From Chloroflexota bacterium (GTDB lineage Bacteria; Chloroflexota; Dehalococcoidia; Lucifugimonadales; Lucifugimonadaceae), in assembly GCA_002730555.1 (NCBI GenBank), contig PCAM01000037.1:149630-213629 (forward strand): a DNA stretch of 64,000 bases, written 5' to 3'. Positions 44,536 to 53,363 of the stretch are shown one piece after another. Below the pieces are notes generated by a model. It was not told the origin of the DNA. It searched no databases and saw only the letters and a program-made list of their open reading frames with translations. Within the stretch, counting starts at the first letter, position 1, and each line of letters starts with the position of its first letter. Made by a program: the position numbers and the translations under genes.

Positions 44536-44598
44536 GTGCCTAAATCTCCGAAGATCGTCAAGATCGAGACCTTCCGGAACAACAGGAGTTCCGCATGA
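44536..44598 (+). pseudogene. Vestigial copy of the enolase-superfamily gene's first codons
   Basis: GTG at 44536 opens a 20-codon frame, VPKSPKIVKIETFRNNRSSA, ending in a TGA at 44596. Its first 13 codons match the start of the gene at 43313 at both protein level (KSPxIVKIETF) and DNA level. After that the similarity ends and the frame overlaps the epimerase ATG by ATGA. It is most simply the stub of a deleted tandem duplicate, and it may now act as a short leader coupling translation to the epimerase. Confidence 0.65.
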
Positions 44599-45413
44599 AA
44601 GTCCTCATCACCGGAGCTACCGGCCTTATCGGTACGGCCGTCTGGACCCGGCTGGCCGACTCGCCGGACCGTTATACGCTGAAGGGGTTCGACCTTGTTG
44701 GTGAACCCGGGCGTGACATCACGGAGGGGAACGTCGCCGATTTCGACGCCGTTCGCGAGGCGCTGGAAGGCCAGGACGCGGTGGTCCATCTCGGGGCCAA
44801 CGGCGGCCCGGGCGATCGGTGGGACCAGCTGCGCGAGTCCAACCTTGTCGGCTCCTACAACATATTTGAATCGGCACGCGAGGCCAATGTGAAGCGGGTC
44901 ATCTTCGCTTCCACAGGTCAGGTGACCTGGAACTACGAACAGGAAGACGACCTGGGCGAGGTGATCGGCGGGACGTACCAGGGTGAATCGGCGTCGTACG
45001 AGCGCGCCAAACACACGTGGCCGGTTCGGCCATCCGGGTTGTACGCCGCCACCAAGCTCTGGGGTGAGGCGCTCGGGCGCTACTACTCTGACGTCCACGG
45101 AATCTCGGCGCTCTGCATTCGGTTCAGCTCTGTAAACCGGGCAGACTCACCGCTGAACCCGACCGCCAACATCAACCCGAACGATGTCGACATGCCGGGC
45201 AACCGGTCGTTTTCGCTCTGGACCAGCAACCGGGACGCGGCGCAGATCGTGCAGCGCTGCCTCGATGCGCCTGACGACCTGATGTTCGACATTTTTTACT
45301 CGGGCTCCGACAATCTGTGGGGCGTACGGGACATCTCGCATGCAGCGGACGTCCTGGGCTACCAGCCAGAGGACCGAGCGGAGGACTTCAGACCCAGGTA
45401 CCAAGGCGGCTAG
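44595..45413 (+). CDS. NAD-dependent epimerase/dehydratase family protein
   Basis: A 272-residue extended short-chain dehydrogenase. GATGLIG at the N-terminus binds NAD. The catalytic pair is Tyr150 and Lys154 (YAATK), with the Ser/Thr in FASTGQV. The substrate loop (RFSSVNRADSP) and the C-terminal region place it among sugar epimerases or uronate dehydrogenases. AGGAG precedes the ATG. It overlaps the vestigial leader by four bases and follows the enolase-superfamily gene, which suggests that both act on acid sugars. A short GC hairpin follows. Confidence 0.9.
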   Translation: MKVLITGATGLIGTAVWTRLADSPDRYTLKGFDLVGEPGRDITEGNVADFDAVREALEGQDAVVHLGANGGPGDRWDQLRESNLVGSYNIFESAREANVKRVIFASTGQVTWNYEQEDDLGEVIGGTYQGESASYERAKHTWPVRPSGLYAATKLWGEALGRYYSDVHGISALCIRFSSVNRADSPLNPTANINPNDVDMPGNRSFSLWTSNRDAAQIVQRCLDAPDDLMFDIFYSGSDNLWGVRDISHAADVLGYQPEDRAEDFRPRYQGG

Positions 45414-45427
45414 GCCCCAGTGGGGCT
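45413..45427 (+). terminator. Short hairpin after the epimerase gene
   Basis: GGCCCC and GGGGCT pair around AGT, starting at the epimerase stop codon, followed by GTTATT. It is small and may be a weak terminator just before the next gene. Confidence 0.4.
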
Positions 45428-45436
45428 GTTATTAGG

Positions 45437-46084
45437 ATGGAGTGGAACCGGGACGATCTGGATTACATCGCGATCATTATGACGGTGGTCGCAGGCCAGG
45501 CGTTCGGCGCGCTCTGGTTTTCGCCAATCCTGCCTGGCAACCAGTGGATGGACGCCATCGGGACAGCGAAGGAAGAGATCACCGCCAGGCCGGGTCCAAA
45601 GGCGGTGCCGTTTGCCATCTCCATCGCGCAAGGGTTCGCGACGATGTTCGTTGTAGCCCACATCCTGCAGCAACTGAACAACCCGGGGATCGAAAAAGGG
45701 TTGCTGATTGGAGCGATCCTGGGTGTTGCCGCATTCGCCACGATGGACGCCACTCACAAAGCGGTTGCCGGCAACAACCTGAAGCACTTCTTGATCGCCA
45801 ACGGCCACACAGTGATCGACTTCCTGATCGTGGGAGCTATCACCGGCGTCTGGCACTCGGCCGGGCGGGCGGCTGTTTGGAGGAAGTTCGGGGATGCCGG
45901 AGTCGATGCGTCCGCCGGTCCTTCGAGAACCTCAGAACACGGTTGGGTTCGCCTCAGGACGCGGATGAGCATGAACCGGCGGACATCTGATGCAAACGCG
46001 CAGGTGGGCCGCGACGGAGTGATCGTGGCAAAGCTGCAATCTGCGCGTACCAGTTGCCTGATCCCGGTCCGGCGCCGTGCATGA
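45437..46084 (+). CDS. DUF1761-like integral membrane protein with a non-conserved tail
   Basis: A 215-residue protein. The first 145 residues have four helices: IAIIMTVVAGQAFGALWF, a second near 60-80, a third (KGLLIGAILGVAAFA) and a fourth with HTVIDFLIVGAITGVW. This matches the DUF1761 membrane family. The tail after residue 150 is charged and lacks any family look, so the coding frame may have lost its original stop or gained extra sequence. The ATG at 45437 is preceded only by ATTAGG, but the family N-terminus begins there. Function unknown. Confidence 0.65.
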   Translation: MEWNRDDLDYIAIIMTVVAGQAFGALWFSPILPGNQWMDAIGTAKEEITARPGPKAVPFAISIAQGFATMFVVAHILQQLNNPGIEKGLLIGAILGVAAFATMDATHKAVAGNNLKHFLIANGHTVIDFLIVGAITGVWHSAGRAAVWRKFGDAGVDASAGPSRTSEHGWVRLRTRMSMNRRTSDANAQVGRDGVIVAKLQSARTSCLIPVRRRA

Positions 46085-46126
46085 ACAAAACCAGGGCAGG
46101 TCGCTGTCCCTGCAATATTAGGGGAA

Positions 46127-46306
46127 TCACCGGGGGCCGTAGTCCAAGTAATGGATCCGAAGCCCTTCCACCTCTACGAATCCACCGGCATACTCCAGAT
46201 CGGCTCGCGCCAAGAGCCCGACCAGATTCTTGTAGGCCTCTGATCCACCGGGGATCGAATGAGCGATCGTCTCGGTTTTACCTTGAGCAGACATGGAATC
46301 TGACAT
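46127..46306 (-). pseudogene. N-terminal stub of an alpha/beta hydrolase
   Basis: The ATG at 46306 opens a 59-codon frame ending GFVEVEGLRIHYLDYGPR and a TGA at 46127. The last residues match the start of many alpha/beta hydrolases just before the oxyanion HG motif. Nothing downstream in any frame continues the fold, so it appears to be the remains of a deleted gene. It faces away from mutS2 across a 77-base gap. Confidence 0.5.
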
Positions 46307-46383
46307 CGTCCGACCTCGGCCTTTTCCTCCGCACCATCGGTAAGAGTTCACCGAGGGCATTCCAACACTAGAATAGCCAGTCA

Positions 46384-48816
46384 ATGCCCGAATACGAAGC
46401 TCTAAATGCGGACGAATCAGCCGACTCGACCCCCGAGCAGACGCTTACCGAGCGCTCGCGGGAGTTGATCGAGTGGCCAAAACTCCTGGACGTGCTCGCC
46501 GGCAGTGCGCACATGTTCAGGGCGCGTGAACTCGCGCTCAAACTGGAACCTTCCGATCACGAAGAACACATCGAACGGCTCCAGGAGGAAACGGCCGAGG
46601 CACGACGCATCCTGGACGAATCCGGTGACATCGGCCTCGGCGGCCTGATCGACCCGCGCCCCGATATCGACAGGGCGGAACTCGGTGGCATGCTCGTCGG
46701 CGAGGAGTTGAGCCGCATCGGAGGCGTCCTGCGTTCACTGTGGGAGGCGCGGGAGGCCGCACACGCGCTGGGGCGTGAGACGCCGATGATCGGCACGATT
46801 GCGGCGATGATCCCGGACCTGCGATGGCTCGATGAGCGCATTGGCGAGGCCATAGACGACCGCGGCAACATCAAGGATTCAGCCACGCCAAACCTCGGAC
46901 GGCTCAGGTCCGGGGTCGGCGAGAAATACCGCAGGCTCGCAACCCATCTGGAGCGCTTCATTGCGCGGCCGAAAATCCGTGGCGCCATTCAGGCCCCGGT
47001 AATTGCCACACGCGGCGAACGGTTGGTGGTCGAGGTCCGTTCAGATCAGCGTTCGTCAGTGCCGGGGATCGTGCACGACGTGTCCAACACTGGTCAGACG
47101 CTGTTCGTTGAGCCGTTCGACGCCGTTGAGTTGTGCAACGGCTGGCGGGAGGCCGCGGCCGAGGTGACCCGGGAAGAGGAAAAGGTCCTGAGACGGCTTT
47201 CCGGCCTGATATCTGATCGCGCCGGCGACGCGTTGATGGCGATCGAAGCCGCCGGCAGGCTGGATCTGGTATTCACGCGCGCCCGGCTGGCACATTCGAT
47301 GCGCGCCTCACGGGCCACAACACTCCCGGCGGGCGACGCCACGGCGCTGACCCTGATGAACGTACGACACCCGTTGCTGGGCGAGAGCGCGGTGCCGATC
47401 AGCCTTTCGGCCGGACCGGGCTTCCGGGCGCTTGTGATCACGGGGCCGAACACCGGCGGCAAGACCGTTGCTCTCAAGACGGCCGGGTTGGCCGTCCTGA
47501 TGCACCAGTGCGGCATGCAGATCCCGGGCGATCCTCTTACCGAAATCTCTGTGTTCAACGGCGTGTACGCTGACATCGGGGATGCCCAGAGCATCGAACG
47601 GTCTGTATCGACCTTCTCGTCCCACCTCGGGGCCGTCGTGGACGTGCTCGAGGAGGCGGACGACCGCTCCCTGGTGCTGCTCGACGAACTGGGCACGGGG
47701 ACCGACCCGGAAGAGGGATCGGCGCTGGCGCGCGCTGTCCTCGACCACCTTGTGGAACACTGCATCCCGACCATCGTCACAACACACCACCGCGCGGTGG
47801 CGGAGCATGCAGGCGCGTCGCCCGGCATGCAGAACGCCGCCGTCGAGCTGAACCCGGAAACGATGATGCCGAGCTATCGGGTCTCGATGGACACTCCCGG
47901 CCGCAGCTACGCGATGGCGGTGGCGGAACGGCTCGGGTTGCCCGAAAACGTGCTGGACCGCGCACGATTATTCCTCTCTCCGGAACACTCTGCGACCGAG
48001 GCACTGCTGATTCGGTTGCAACGCGAACGGGCCGATATCGAAGGCCAAATGGCCGCCGCAGAGGCGTACAGCGCGGAGGCGGAAGCGACGAAACGTGACT
48101 TGGACCGGCGGGTGCGGGCCGTCACCGAGGCACAGGACGATCTCGTTGAGGAGACACGGGCGGAGCTTCAGCGGGAGGCGGAGGATGTGCGCAGCAGCCT
48201 GAGGCAGATCCAGCGCCAGGCGAGCCAGGAGCGCGACCTTGCGGTGGTGCGGCGGGAGCAGGAACGGGTGAGACGATCTTTGCAACGTGCCGATCGATTC
48301 AAAGTCACCCGCCCGGCCGAGAGCGAGAAGATCGAGCCGGAAGCTGCGCCGCCACCGCCACGGCCCGTCACAGCGGGCGATGTCGTGGAGGTCCGAGGCC
48401 TGGGCGCGCAGGCAACCGTGACGGAAGTGAACGCGGACGGTTCCGCGAATCTGATACTCGGGAACGCTCGGGTGACGCTCAACATCGCCCAGTTGAAGGT
48501 GGTCACACCATCCGAGGGCATCACGGCTTCTTCCGAGTCACGCATCACGATGTCGACGCCGATGGTCGACGCGCCGACGCGTGAGCTGGACATCCGGGGC
48601 ATCCGGGCGATCGAGGTTCACGAGCAGGTGGTGGCGTTCCTGGACGAGGCAGCATTGCTTGGCTTGACCAGCGTGCGGGTCATCCACGGCAAGGGGACCG
48701 GGGCACTCAGGGATGCAACGCGGGAGGCGCTACGTCTTCATCCGGCGGTGGGCGGCTTTGAGCGGTCGGAACAGGCGATGGGCGGCGACGGTTCGACGGA
48801 GATCGACCTGCTCTAG
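46384..48816 (+). CDS. mutS2: Endonuclease MutS2
   Basis: An 810-residue MutS2 protein, which lacks the mismatch-recognition domains of MutS1. The core and clamp region (about 20-320) leads to the ATPase domain with GPNTGGKT at 354-361, LVLLDELGTGTDPEEG (Walker B Asp434-Glu435) and THHRAVAEHA. A coiled region (about 535-640) precedes the C-terminal Smr nuclease domain with ELDIRGIRAIE and HGKGTGALR (His768). MutS2 acts in recombination suppression and ribosome rescue in other bacteria. The ATG at 46384 has no strong ribosome site; TAGAAT lies about 12 bases upstream, so a leaderless transcript is possible. Confidence 0.96.
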   Translation: MPEYEALNADESADSTPEQTLTERSRELIEWPKLLDVLAGSAHMFRARELALKLEPSDHEEHIERLQEETAEARRILDESGDIGLGGLIDPRPDIDRAELGGMLVGEELSRIGGVLRSLWEAREAAHALGRETPMIGTIAAMIPDLRWLDERIGEAIDDRGNIKDSATPNLGRLRSGVGEKYRRLATHLERFIARPKIRGAIQAPVIATRGERLVVEVRSDQRSSVPGIVHDVSNTGQTLFVEPFDAVELCNGWREAAAEVTREEEKVLRRLSGLISDRAGDALMAIEAAGRLDLVFTRARLAHSMRASRATTLPAGDATALTLMNVRHPLLGESAVPISLSAGPGFRALVITGPNTGGKTVALKTAGLAVLMHQCGMQIPGDPLTEISVFNGVYADIGDAQSIERSVSTFSSHLGAVVDVLEEADDRSLVLLDELGTGTDPEEGSALARAVLDHLVEHCIPTIVTTHHRAVAEHAGASPGMQNAAVELNPETMMPSYRVSMDTPGRSYAMAVAERLGLPENVLDRARLFLSPEHSATEALLIRLQRERADIEGQMAAAEAYSAEAEATKRDLDRRVRAVTEAQDDLVEETRAELQREAEDVRSSLRQIQRQASQERDLAVVRREQERVRRSLQRADRFKVTRPAESEKIEPEAAPPPPRPVTAGDVVEVRGLGAQATVTEVNADGSANLILGNARVTLNIAQLKVVTPSEGITASSESRITMSTPMVDAPTRELDIRGIRAIEVHEQVVAFLDEAALLGLTSVRVIHGKGTGALRDATREALRLHPAVGGFERSEQAMGGDGSTEIDLL

Positions 48817-48847
48817 GTCTGCGGTAGCCGAAATCTGTTGCTCCTCT

Positions 48848-49270
48848 CTACTCGCTCTCGTCCATGATCACCGTTGGGGTGGACAGGGTCTCGTGGCCCG
48901 GGCATCGAGTGGCGATACAGGCAAGTCGTTCCTGTCGCTCATCGTCGAGCGGGCCTTCAAGCCGTATTTTGCGTTCGCTCACATCCACCAGCCCGGGCTC
49001 TTCTTCGTAGTGTTCGAAATCGTCTGCAAGAACGCGGTCAAGCGACAGCTCGATGTGGACGCATTCCAGCGACCACTCTCGCCGTGCGGGGTACATGAAG
49101 AGCGTGATAGGCATGCACGCACCGAGTGCCGAGAGCAGAAACTCGTACGGGTTCGGACCGATATCGGTCCCGAGCGGCTCCGTTTCATCGGCGACAAACG
49201 CGTGTCGGTCGTTCATGATCCGGGTCTCGTACTGGTTGTCTGAGGTGCCGGTCACCGTCACCGTTGCCAA
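48848..49270 (-). CDS. OsmC family peroxiredoxin-like protein
   Basis: A 140-residue OsmC/Ohr-type thiol protein for removal of organic peroxides. The two redox cysteines are Cys52 (LSALGACMPIT) and Cys123 (ATRCPGHET), with the NPYEFLL segment before the first. The rest of the fold, including VDVSERKIRLEG, matches. It uses a TTG start at 49270, with GAGGAG 7 bases upstream. It is transcribed away from the GMC dehydrogenase gene and toward mutS2. Confidence 0.9.
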   Translation of the reverse strand: MATVTVTGTSDNQYETRIMNDRHAFVADETEPLGTDIGPNPYEFLLSALGACMPITLFMYPARREWSLECVHIELSLDRVLADDFEHYEEEPGLVDVSERKIRLEGPLDDERQERLACIATRCPGHETLSTPTVIMDESE

Positions 49271-49453
49271 TTGGTACTCCTCTGTCGGAGCTCAGATACT
49301 CGGTAACTTCTGGACATTCGATTCCAGAAGACGGATGTCGGTGGGCGCCAGCCCCACTTTGACACGCGACCCGTGATAAGTTTCCGTTTCAGTCGTCGAG
49401 TCCCCCAAAGATTTCAACGGGAATTCAGGGGATTCAAAGCGGAGCTGCCCTGC

Positions 49454-51118
49454 ATGACCGAAGAACCCACCCTGCACCAGAACGAACAGCCGGTAATCGC
49501 CGTCGACGGACTACTGCCGCCTGATGTTGTCGACATTTTGATCGTCGGTGCCGGGGCGTCCGGCGCTGTCGTCGCATGGCGGCTCGCGCAGGCCGGGTTC
49601 TCCGTGGTCTGCCTTGAGCAGGGCCGCTGGGTTGATCCCGCGCTCTACCCGACGAGGGACCGGAACTGGGAGGTCCTGGGCCGGCACGAGTGGAACTGGG
49701 ATCCCAACAAGCGGGCGGCCCCGGTCGACTATCCGGTCAACGACAGCGAGTCCGAAATCACCCCGCTCATGTTCTCTGCGGTCGGCGGCAGCACAATCCA
49801 CTGGACTGCGCACGCGCCCCGGTTCCACCCGTCCGATTTCCGTGTGAAAACGCTGGACGAAGTGGCCGATGACTGGCCTTTCACCTACGACGACCTCGAT
49901 CCCTACTACGATCTGAACGACATGATGATGGGCTGCGCCGGGATCAGCGGCGACCCCGCTATGCCGCCACGCTCTCCGCGACCGATGCCGCCCCTTCCGC
50001 TCGGCGAAGATGGGCGACACATGGCCGCCGCATTTGAGCGACTCGGCTGGCACTGGTGGCCCTCCGACAACTATGTGAACTCAATGCCTTACGGGGGGCG
50101 CGAGGCCTGCAACTACTGCGGCCCGCTGGGCTTCGGCTGCACGAGGAAGGCCAAGTCCAGCACCGATGTGAACTACTGGCCGGAGGCGATCCGGCTCGGG
50201 GCTGTGTTGAAGACCTACTCACGGGTATCAGAGATCACCGTCGGCAACGATGGACGGGCTACCGGAGCACACTATTTCGATCGCGCCGGGAACGTCCACC
50301 ACCAAGCGGCCCGGAGCGTGGTGATGGCAGGCAACGGGGTCGGCACGCCTCGGCTATTGCTGATGTCGAAATCGGATGCCCACCCGGACGGGCTTATCAA
50401 CTCGACCGGCCTGGTCGGGAAGAACCTGATGTTCCATCCCTACTCCATCACGACCGGGCTCATCCCGGGATTGTCGAAAACGTGGAAGGGCCCGATGGGC
50501 AATATCCTGATGTCGCAGGAGTTCTACGAGACCGATCTGCGGCGGGACTTCGTTCGTGGTTACGCCTACCAGCTCAATCGCGGCAGCGGCCCTTTGACGA
50601 CGGCACTCGGCGGGGCGCATGAGCCCGTGTCATGGGGGGGCGGGCATCACGAGGATTTCTCGGAGCGTTTCGGCCACAACGTAATTTTGGCTGGCATCGG
50701 CGAGGACCTCCCCGAGGAACACAACACGGTTACGCTCGATGAGCGGCTCACGGACAGTAACGGCCTGCCCGCCCCCCGGATCAACTACAGGCTCTGCGAA
50801 AACTCCAAGCGCCTGCTGGATCACTCGGTCAAGTCGGCGACACAGGTACTGGAAGAAGCCGGCGCGACCCGGATCATGGCGAATCCGCTGTTGCGTTCGG
50901 GCGGGTGGCACCTGATGGGCACGGCACGGATGGGCGAGGACCCGGAGCGCTCGGTGGTCGACGGGTGGTGTCAGGCGCACGATGCGGACAACGTGTTCAT
51001 CGTCGACGGCAGCGTGTTCGTGACGGCGGGCGCAGTCAACCCGACGCCGACGCTTCAGGCGATCGCGCTGAGGGCTGCGGACTACATCGCACACGAGCGG
51101 GATGATCTCAAGGGATGA
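49454..51118 (+). CDS. GMC oxidoreductase, gluconate 2-dehydrogenase large subunit-like
   Basis: A 554-residue FAD enzyme of the glucose-methanol-choline family, similar to membrane gluconate dehydrogenase large subunits. FAD is held by GAGASG at 32-37. The segment CNYCGPLGFGCTRK (about 220-233) is the cysteine-containing region found in that subfamily. The catalytic His486 is in GGWHLMGTARMG and Asn529 in VNPTPT. The ATG at 49454 is preferred over a GTG 27 codons upstream. There is no twin-arginine or other signal peptide; in related systems the small subunit carries it, and it is not obvious there either. The next gene overlaps by 17 bases. Confidence 0.9.
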   Translation: MTEEPTLHQNEQPVIAVDGLLPPDVVDILIVGAGASGAVVAWRLAQAGFSVVCLEQGRWVDPALYPTRDRNWEVLGRHEWNWDPNKRAAPVDYPVNDSESEITPLMFSAVGGSTIHWTAHAPRFHPSDFRVKTLDEVADDWPFTYDDLDPYYDLNDMMMGCAGISGDPAMPPRSPRPMPPLPLGEDGRHMAAAFERLGWHWWPSDNYVNSMPYGGREACNYCGPLGFGCTRKAKSSTDVNYWPEAIRLGAVLKTYSRVSEITVGNDGRATGAHYFDRAGNVHHQAARSVVMAGNGVGTPRLLLMSKSDAHPDGLINSTGLVGKNLMFHPYSITTGLIPGLSKTWKGPMGNILMSQEFYETDLRRDFVRGYAYQLNRGSGPLTTALGGAHEPVSWGGGHHEDFSERFGHNVILAGIGEDLPEEHNTVTLDERLTDSNGLPAPRINYRLCENSKRLLDHSVKSATQVLEEAGATRIMANPLLRSGGWHLMGTARMGEDPERSVVDGWCQAHDADNVFIVDGSVFVTAGAVNPTPTLQAIALRAADYIAHERDDLKG

Positions 51119-51629
51119 ACCCGCCACGGCCGAACAACTCAGAGAATTCAGAAAGACGCGTATGCCCACCGCCGATAGACAGTTAACAAGCGTGGATCGG
51201 GTCGTCTTGAAGCGAGTAATGGACCTGGTCATCCCGCCAGATGGCGATTTCCCGGGGGCCGGAGGGCTGGGCCTAGCGGAGCAGCTTGAACGGTCGTCGC
51301 AGCGCTACGGCCGTTTGCGCTCAGGGTTGTTGTCGGTGCTGGACGCCATGTCACTCGATATCGCATCCCGGATTGAGGGCGGATTCGCCGCGCTCGATGA
51401 AGAGCGACAGATCGCCGCCCTCAAGACCGTGGAAACCAACCTGCCAGCCCAGTTCGGCGAGTTTGTTGAACTGGTGTACGGGAACTACTACACGGACAGC
51501 CGCGTCCACGAACGTATCGGATGGGTCGGCCGGCCCCCGCAGCCGGAGGGTTTCGATCTGGAGCCGTGGGATCCAGCTGTTCTTGAGAACATGCGCAAAC
51601 GGGAACCGTTCTGGCGTCAGGTGGGCTAA
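51102..51629 (+). CDS. Gluconate 2-dehydrogenase subunit 3 family protein
   Basis: A 175-residue partner subunit for GMC dehydrogenases. YYTDSRVHERIGWVGRPPQP and GFDLEPWDP near the C-terminus are family hallmarks; the N-terminal half is helical, with LVIPPDGDFPGAGGLGL near residue 45. It starts at an ATG inside the 3' end of the dehydrogenase gene, so the two are coupled; an ATG 20 codons on is an alternative. In gluconate dehydrogenase the equivalent subunit is exported by a twin-arginine signal, but no clear RR motif is present here. No cytochrome subunit follows. Confidence 0.85.
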   Translation: MISRDEPATAEQLREFRKTRMPTADRQLTSVDRVVLKRVMDLVIPPDGDFPGAGGLGLAEQLERSSQRYGRLRSGLLSVLDAMSLDIASRIEGGFAALDEERQIAALKTVETNLPAQFGEFVELVYGNYYTDSRVHERIGWVGRPPQPEGFDLEPWDPAVLENMRKREPFWRQVG

Positions 51630-51780
51630 AGCCGGTGCGCGCGAGCTCCGCCGTTCGTTTATCGTGTGCGGACGCCGCAGGGCCTATCTGTAGCTAACGA
51701 AAGATACGTCCGCGGAAGACCGGACGAAACCAACCTCCCGAGTCACACAAGAATCGATATCAGGAAAGGGACACCTCGCA

Positions 51781-52596
51781 ATGGACGCTGTTCAACTTAA
51801 AGAGACGCTCAGCGGCGGCGGACACGTTTTCGGCTGTATGATCTCCTCGATGCAGGGGATCAGGTTCTCCGGGGCGCTGGCCGGCAGCACGCTGGACTTC
51901 GCGATCATCGACACCGAGCACGGCTCCCGTGACCGCGTGGAGAACCAGCTTCTCTGCATGGTCCTCAGGCAGGCTGGGATCACCCCGATCATTCGAGTTC
52001 CCATCCCGAAGTCTGAGTGGGTTGCGATGGCCCTAGATGCCGGCGCAGCGGGCGTGCTCGTGCCCTACTGCGAGACGGTTGAAGAGGTTCAGGCCGTTGT
52101 CGCCACGGCAAAGTGGCACCCGCTCAAGGGTGAGTACCTGACGCGCGCCGTCACGGACGGCGTCCTCCCGAGCGACAAGACGAAAACGTACCTGGAGAAC
52201 CGCCACAGGGAATCGATCGTCATCATCGGCATCGAGTCAGTCCCGGGTCACAACAATCTGGACAACATCCTGGAAGTAGAGGGCATCGACGGCATATTCA
52301 TCGGTCCGAATGACATGTCCACGTCTCTCGGAATCCCGGACGACTACTCGAACGAGAAGTACACCGACGTGCTGAAGGACATCATCGCCAAGTCTAGCGC
52401 GAAGGACATCCCGGTGATGATCCACCAGCAGACCATCGAGACGTCGGCCACAGCGATCAAGCTGGGTGCGCGGTTCATCATGCACTCCTCTGACTCGCGG
52501 TTGATGCAGACCGCGATGCAGGACCACATGAACCAGTTGCGTGAGATCGCAGGCGCTACCACCACCGAGGGTGGCGACCACGTAGACGTCGCTTAA
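51781..52596 (+). CDS. HpcH/HpaI family aldolase, fourth copy
   Basis: A 271-residue HpcH/HpaI aldolase, distinct from the tandem pair. It has FAIIDTEHGSRD (active-site His), PIIRVPIPKSEW, GVLVPYCETVEEVQ, IIGIESVPGHNNLDNI (metal Glu) and IFIGPNDMSTSLG (metal Asp). The segment after VATAKWHPLKGEYLTRA is longer than in the other copies. GAAAGGGAC precedes the ATG. It heads a set of four genes with gaps of 51, 10 and 22 bases, ending with an acyl-CoA ligase, which suggests that an oxo-acid is cleaved and a product is activated with CoA. Confidence 0.92.
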   Translation: MDAVQLKETLSGGGHVFGCMISSMQGIRFSGALAGSTLDFAIIDTEHGSRDRVENQLLCMVLRQAGITPIIRVPIPKSEWVAMALDAGAAGVLVPYCETVEEVQAVVATAKWHPLKGEYLTRAVTDGVLPSDKTKTYLENRHRESIVIIGIESVPGHNNLDNILEVEGIDGIFIGPNDMSTSLGIPDDYSNEKYTDVLKDIIAKSSAKDIPVMIHQQTIETSATAIKLGARFIMHSSDSRLMQTAMQDHMNQLREIAGATTTEGGDHVDVA

Positions 52597-52647
52597 CTCG
52601 TTTTCGAACCGTGAGGATCACGCGTTACGGCGCAGAGAGGGACACGT

Positions 52648-52989
52648 ATGGCCTGGAAACGGGTGGTGCTTGAGATAGGCATGGGCACGGACATCAAGGG
52701 CCGTGACTACACGAAGGCGGCCGTGAGGGCATTAAGAGACGCCCTGTGGCACAACTCTCTTGGCACGGCCGCCGCGCTGGGGCTGGATGTCGATTCGATG
52801 AGGGTCGAGGTGACTATCGGTGTGACCCGGCCGGACCAGGTGGACAGGAACGCCGTCCTGGCGGTCCTGCCGCACGGCACCGGCACAGTGAACGTTGTCG
52901 AGGGGGGTCTTGAGATCCTCAACGACGAAGGCACCGACGGAACCCTTGTCGCAAGCGCAGCCGCCGTTGTGCGGTTAGATCTCCCATAG
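52648..52989 (+). CDS. Lin0512 family protein, first of a tandem pair
   Basis: A 113-residue protein of the Lin0512 family of unknown function. Family marks are RVVLEIGMGTDIKGRDYTKA near the N-terminus and RVEVTIGVTRPDQVD in the middle, with a glycine-rich GGLEI near the C-terminus. A conserved Asp-x-x-Lys (DYTKA) and the run of alternating strands hint at a small alpha/beta enzyme or binding fold, but no activity is known. GAGAGGGAC precedes the ATG. The next gene, 10 bases on, is a close paralogue of identical length. Confidence 0.8.
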   Translation: MAWKRVVLEIGMGTDIKGRDYTKAAVRALRDALWHNSLGTAAALGLDVDSMRVEVTIGVTRPDQVDRNAVLAVLPHGTGTVNVVEGGLEILNDEGTDGTLVASAAAVVRLDLP

Positions 52990-52999
52990 GAGGGCACCC

Positions 53000-53341
53000 A
53001 TGCCACTGAAACGCGTGATCCTCGAAATGGGGACCGGTAACGACCTGCACGGCGGCGACTACACGAAGGCGGCGCTGCGGGCGGTGAACAACGCCCTACA
53101 CCACAGCTCCGTCGGGTTCACACGCGCGCTGGGCATCAACTCCTCCGAGATGAACGTCGAAGTGACGATCGGCGTCCAGGAACCGGGCCAGGTCGACAAA
53201 GGCGCGGTCAAGGCCAGCCTTCCCGTTGGCCAGGTGACGGTCAACGCCGTCAAAGGCGGAATCGACGTGCCTGATCCGGATGGCGGCGACTTCGCGATCA
53301 TCGCCAACGCGGCGATCGCGGTGAAACTGGATCTGCCGTAA
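53000..53341 (+). CDS. Lin0512 family protein, second of a tandem pair
   Basis: A 113-residue paralogue of the upstream protein, also with DYTKAALRAVNNAL and VEVTIGVQEPGQVDKGAV. AGGAGGG lies before the ATG. Strict conservation of the DYTKA segment in both copies while the middle region varies points to a shared active or binding site and a possible heteromer. It is followed by the ligase gene 22 bases later. Function unknown. Confidence 0.8.
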   Translation: MPLKRVILEMGTGNDLHGGDYTKAALRAVNNALHHSSVGFTRALGINSSEMNVEVTIGVQEPGQVDKGAVKASLPVGQVTVNAVKGGIDVPDPDGGDFAIIANAAIAVKLDLP

Positions 53342-53363
53342 ATGAACCCGCTAGAGATCCGCT

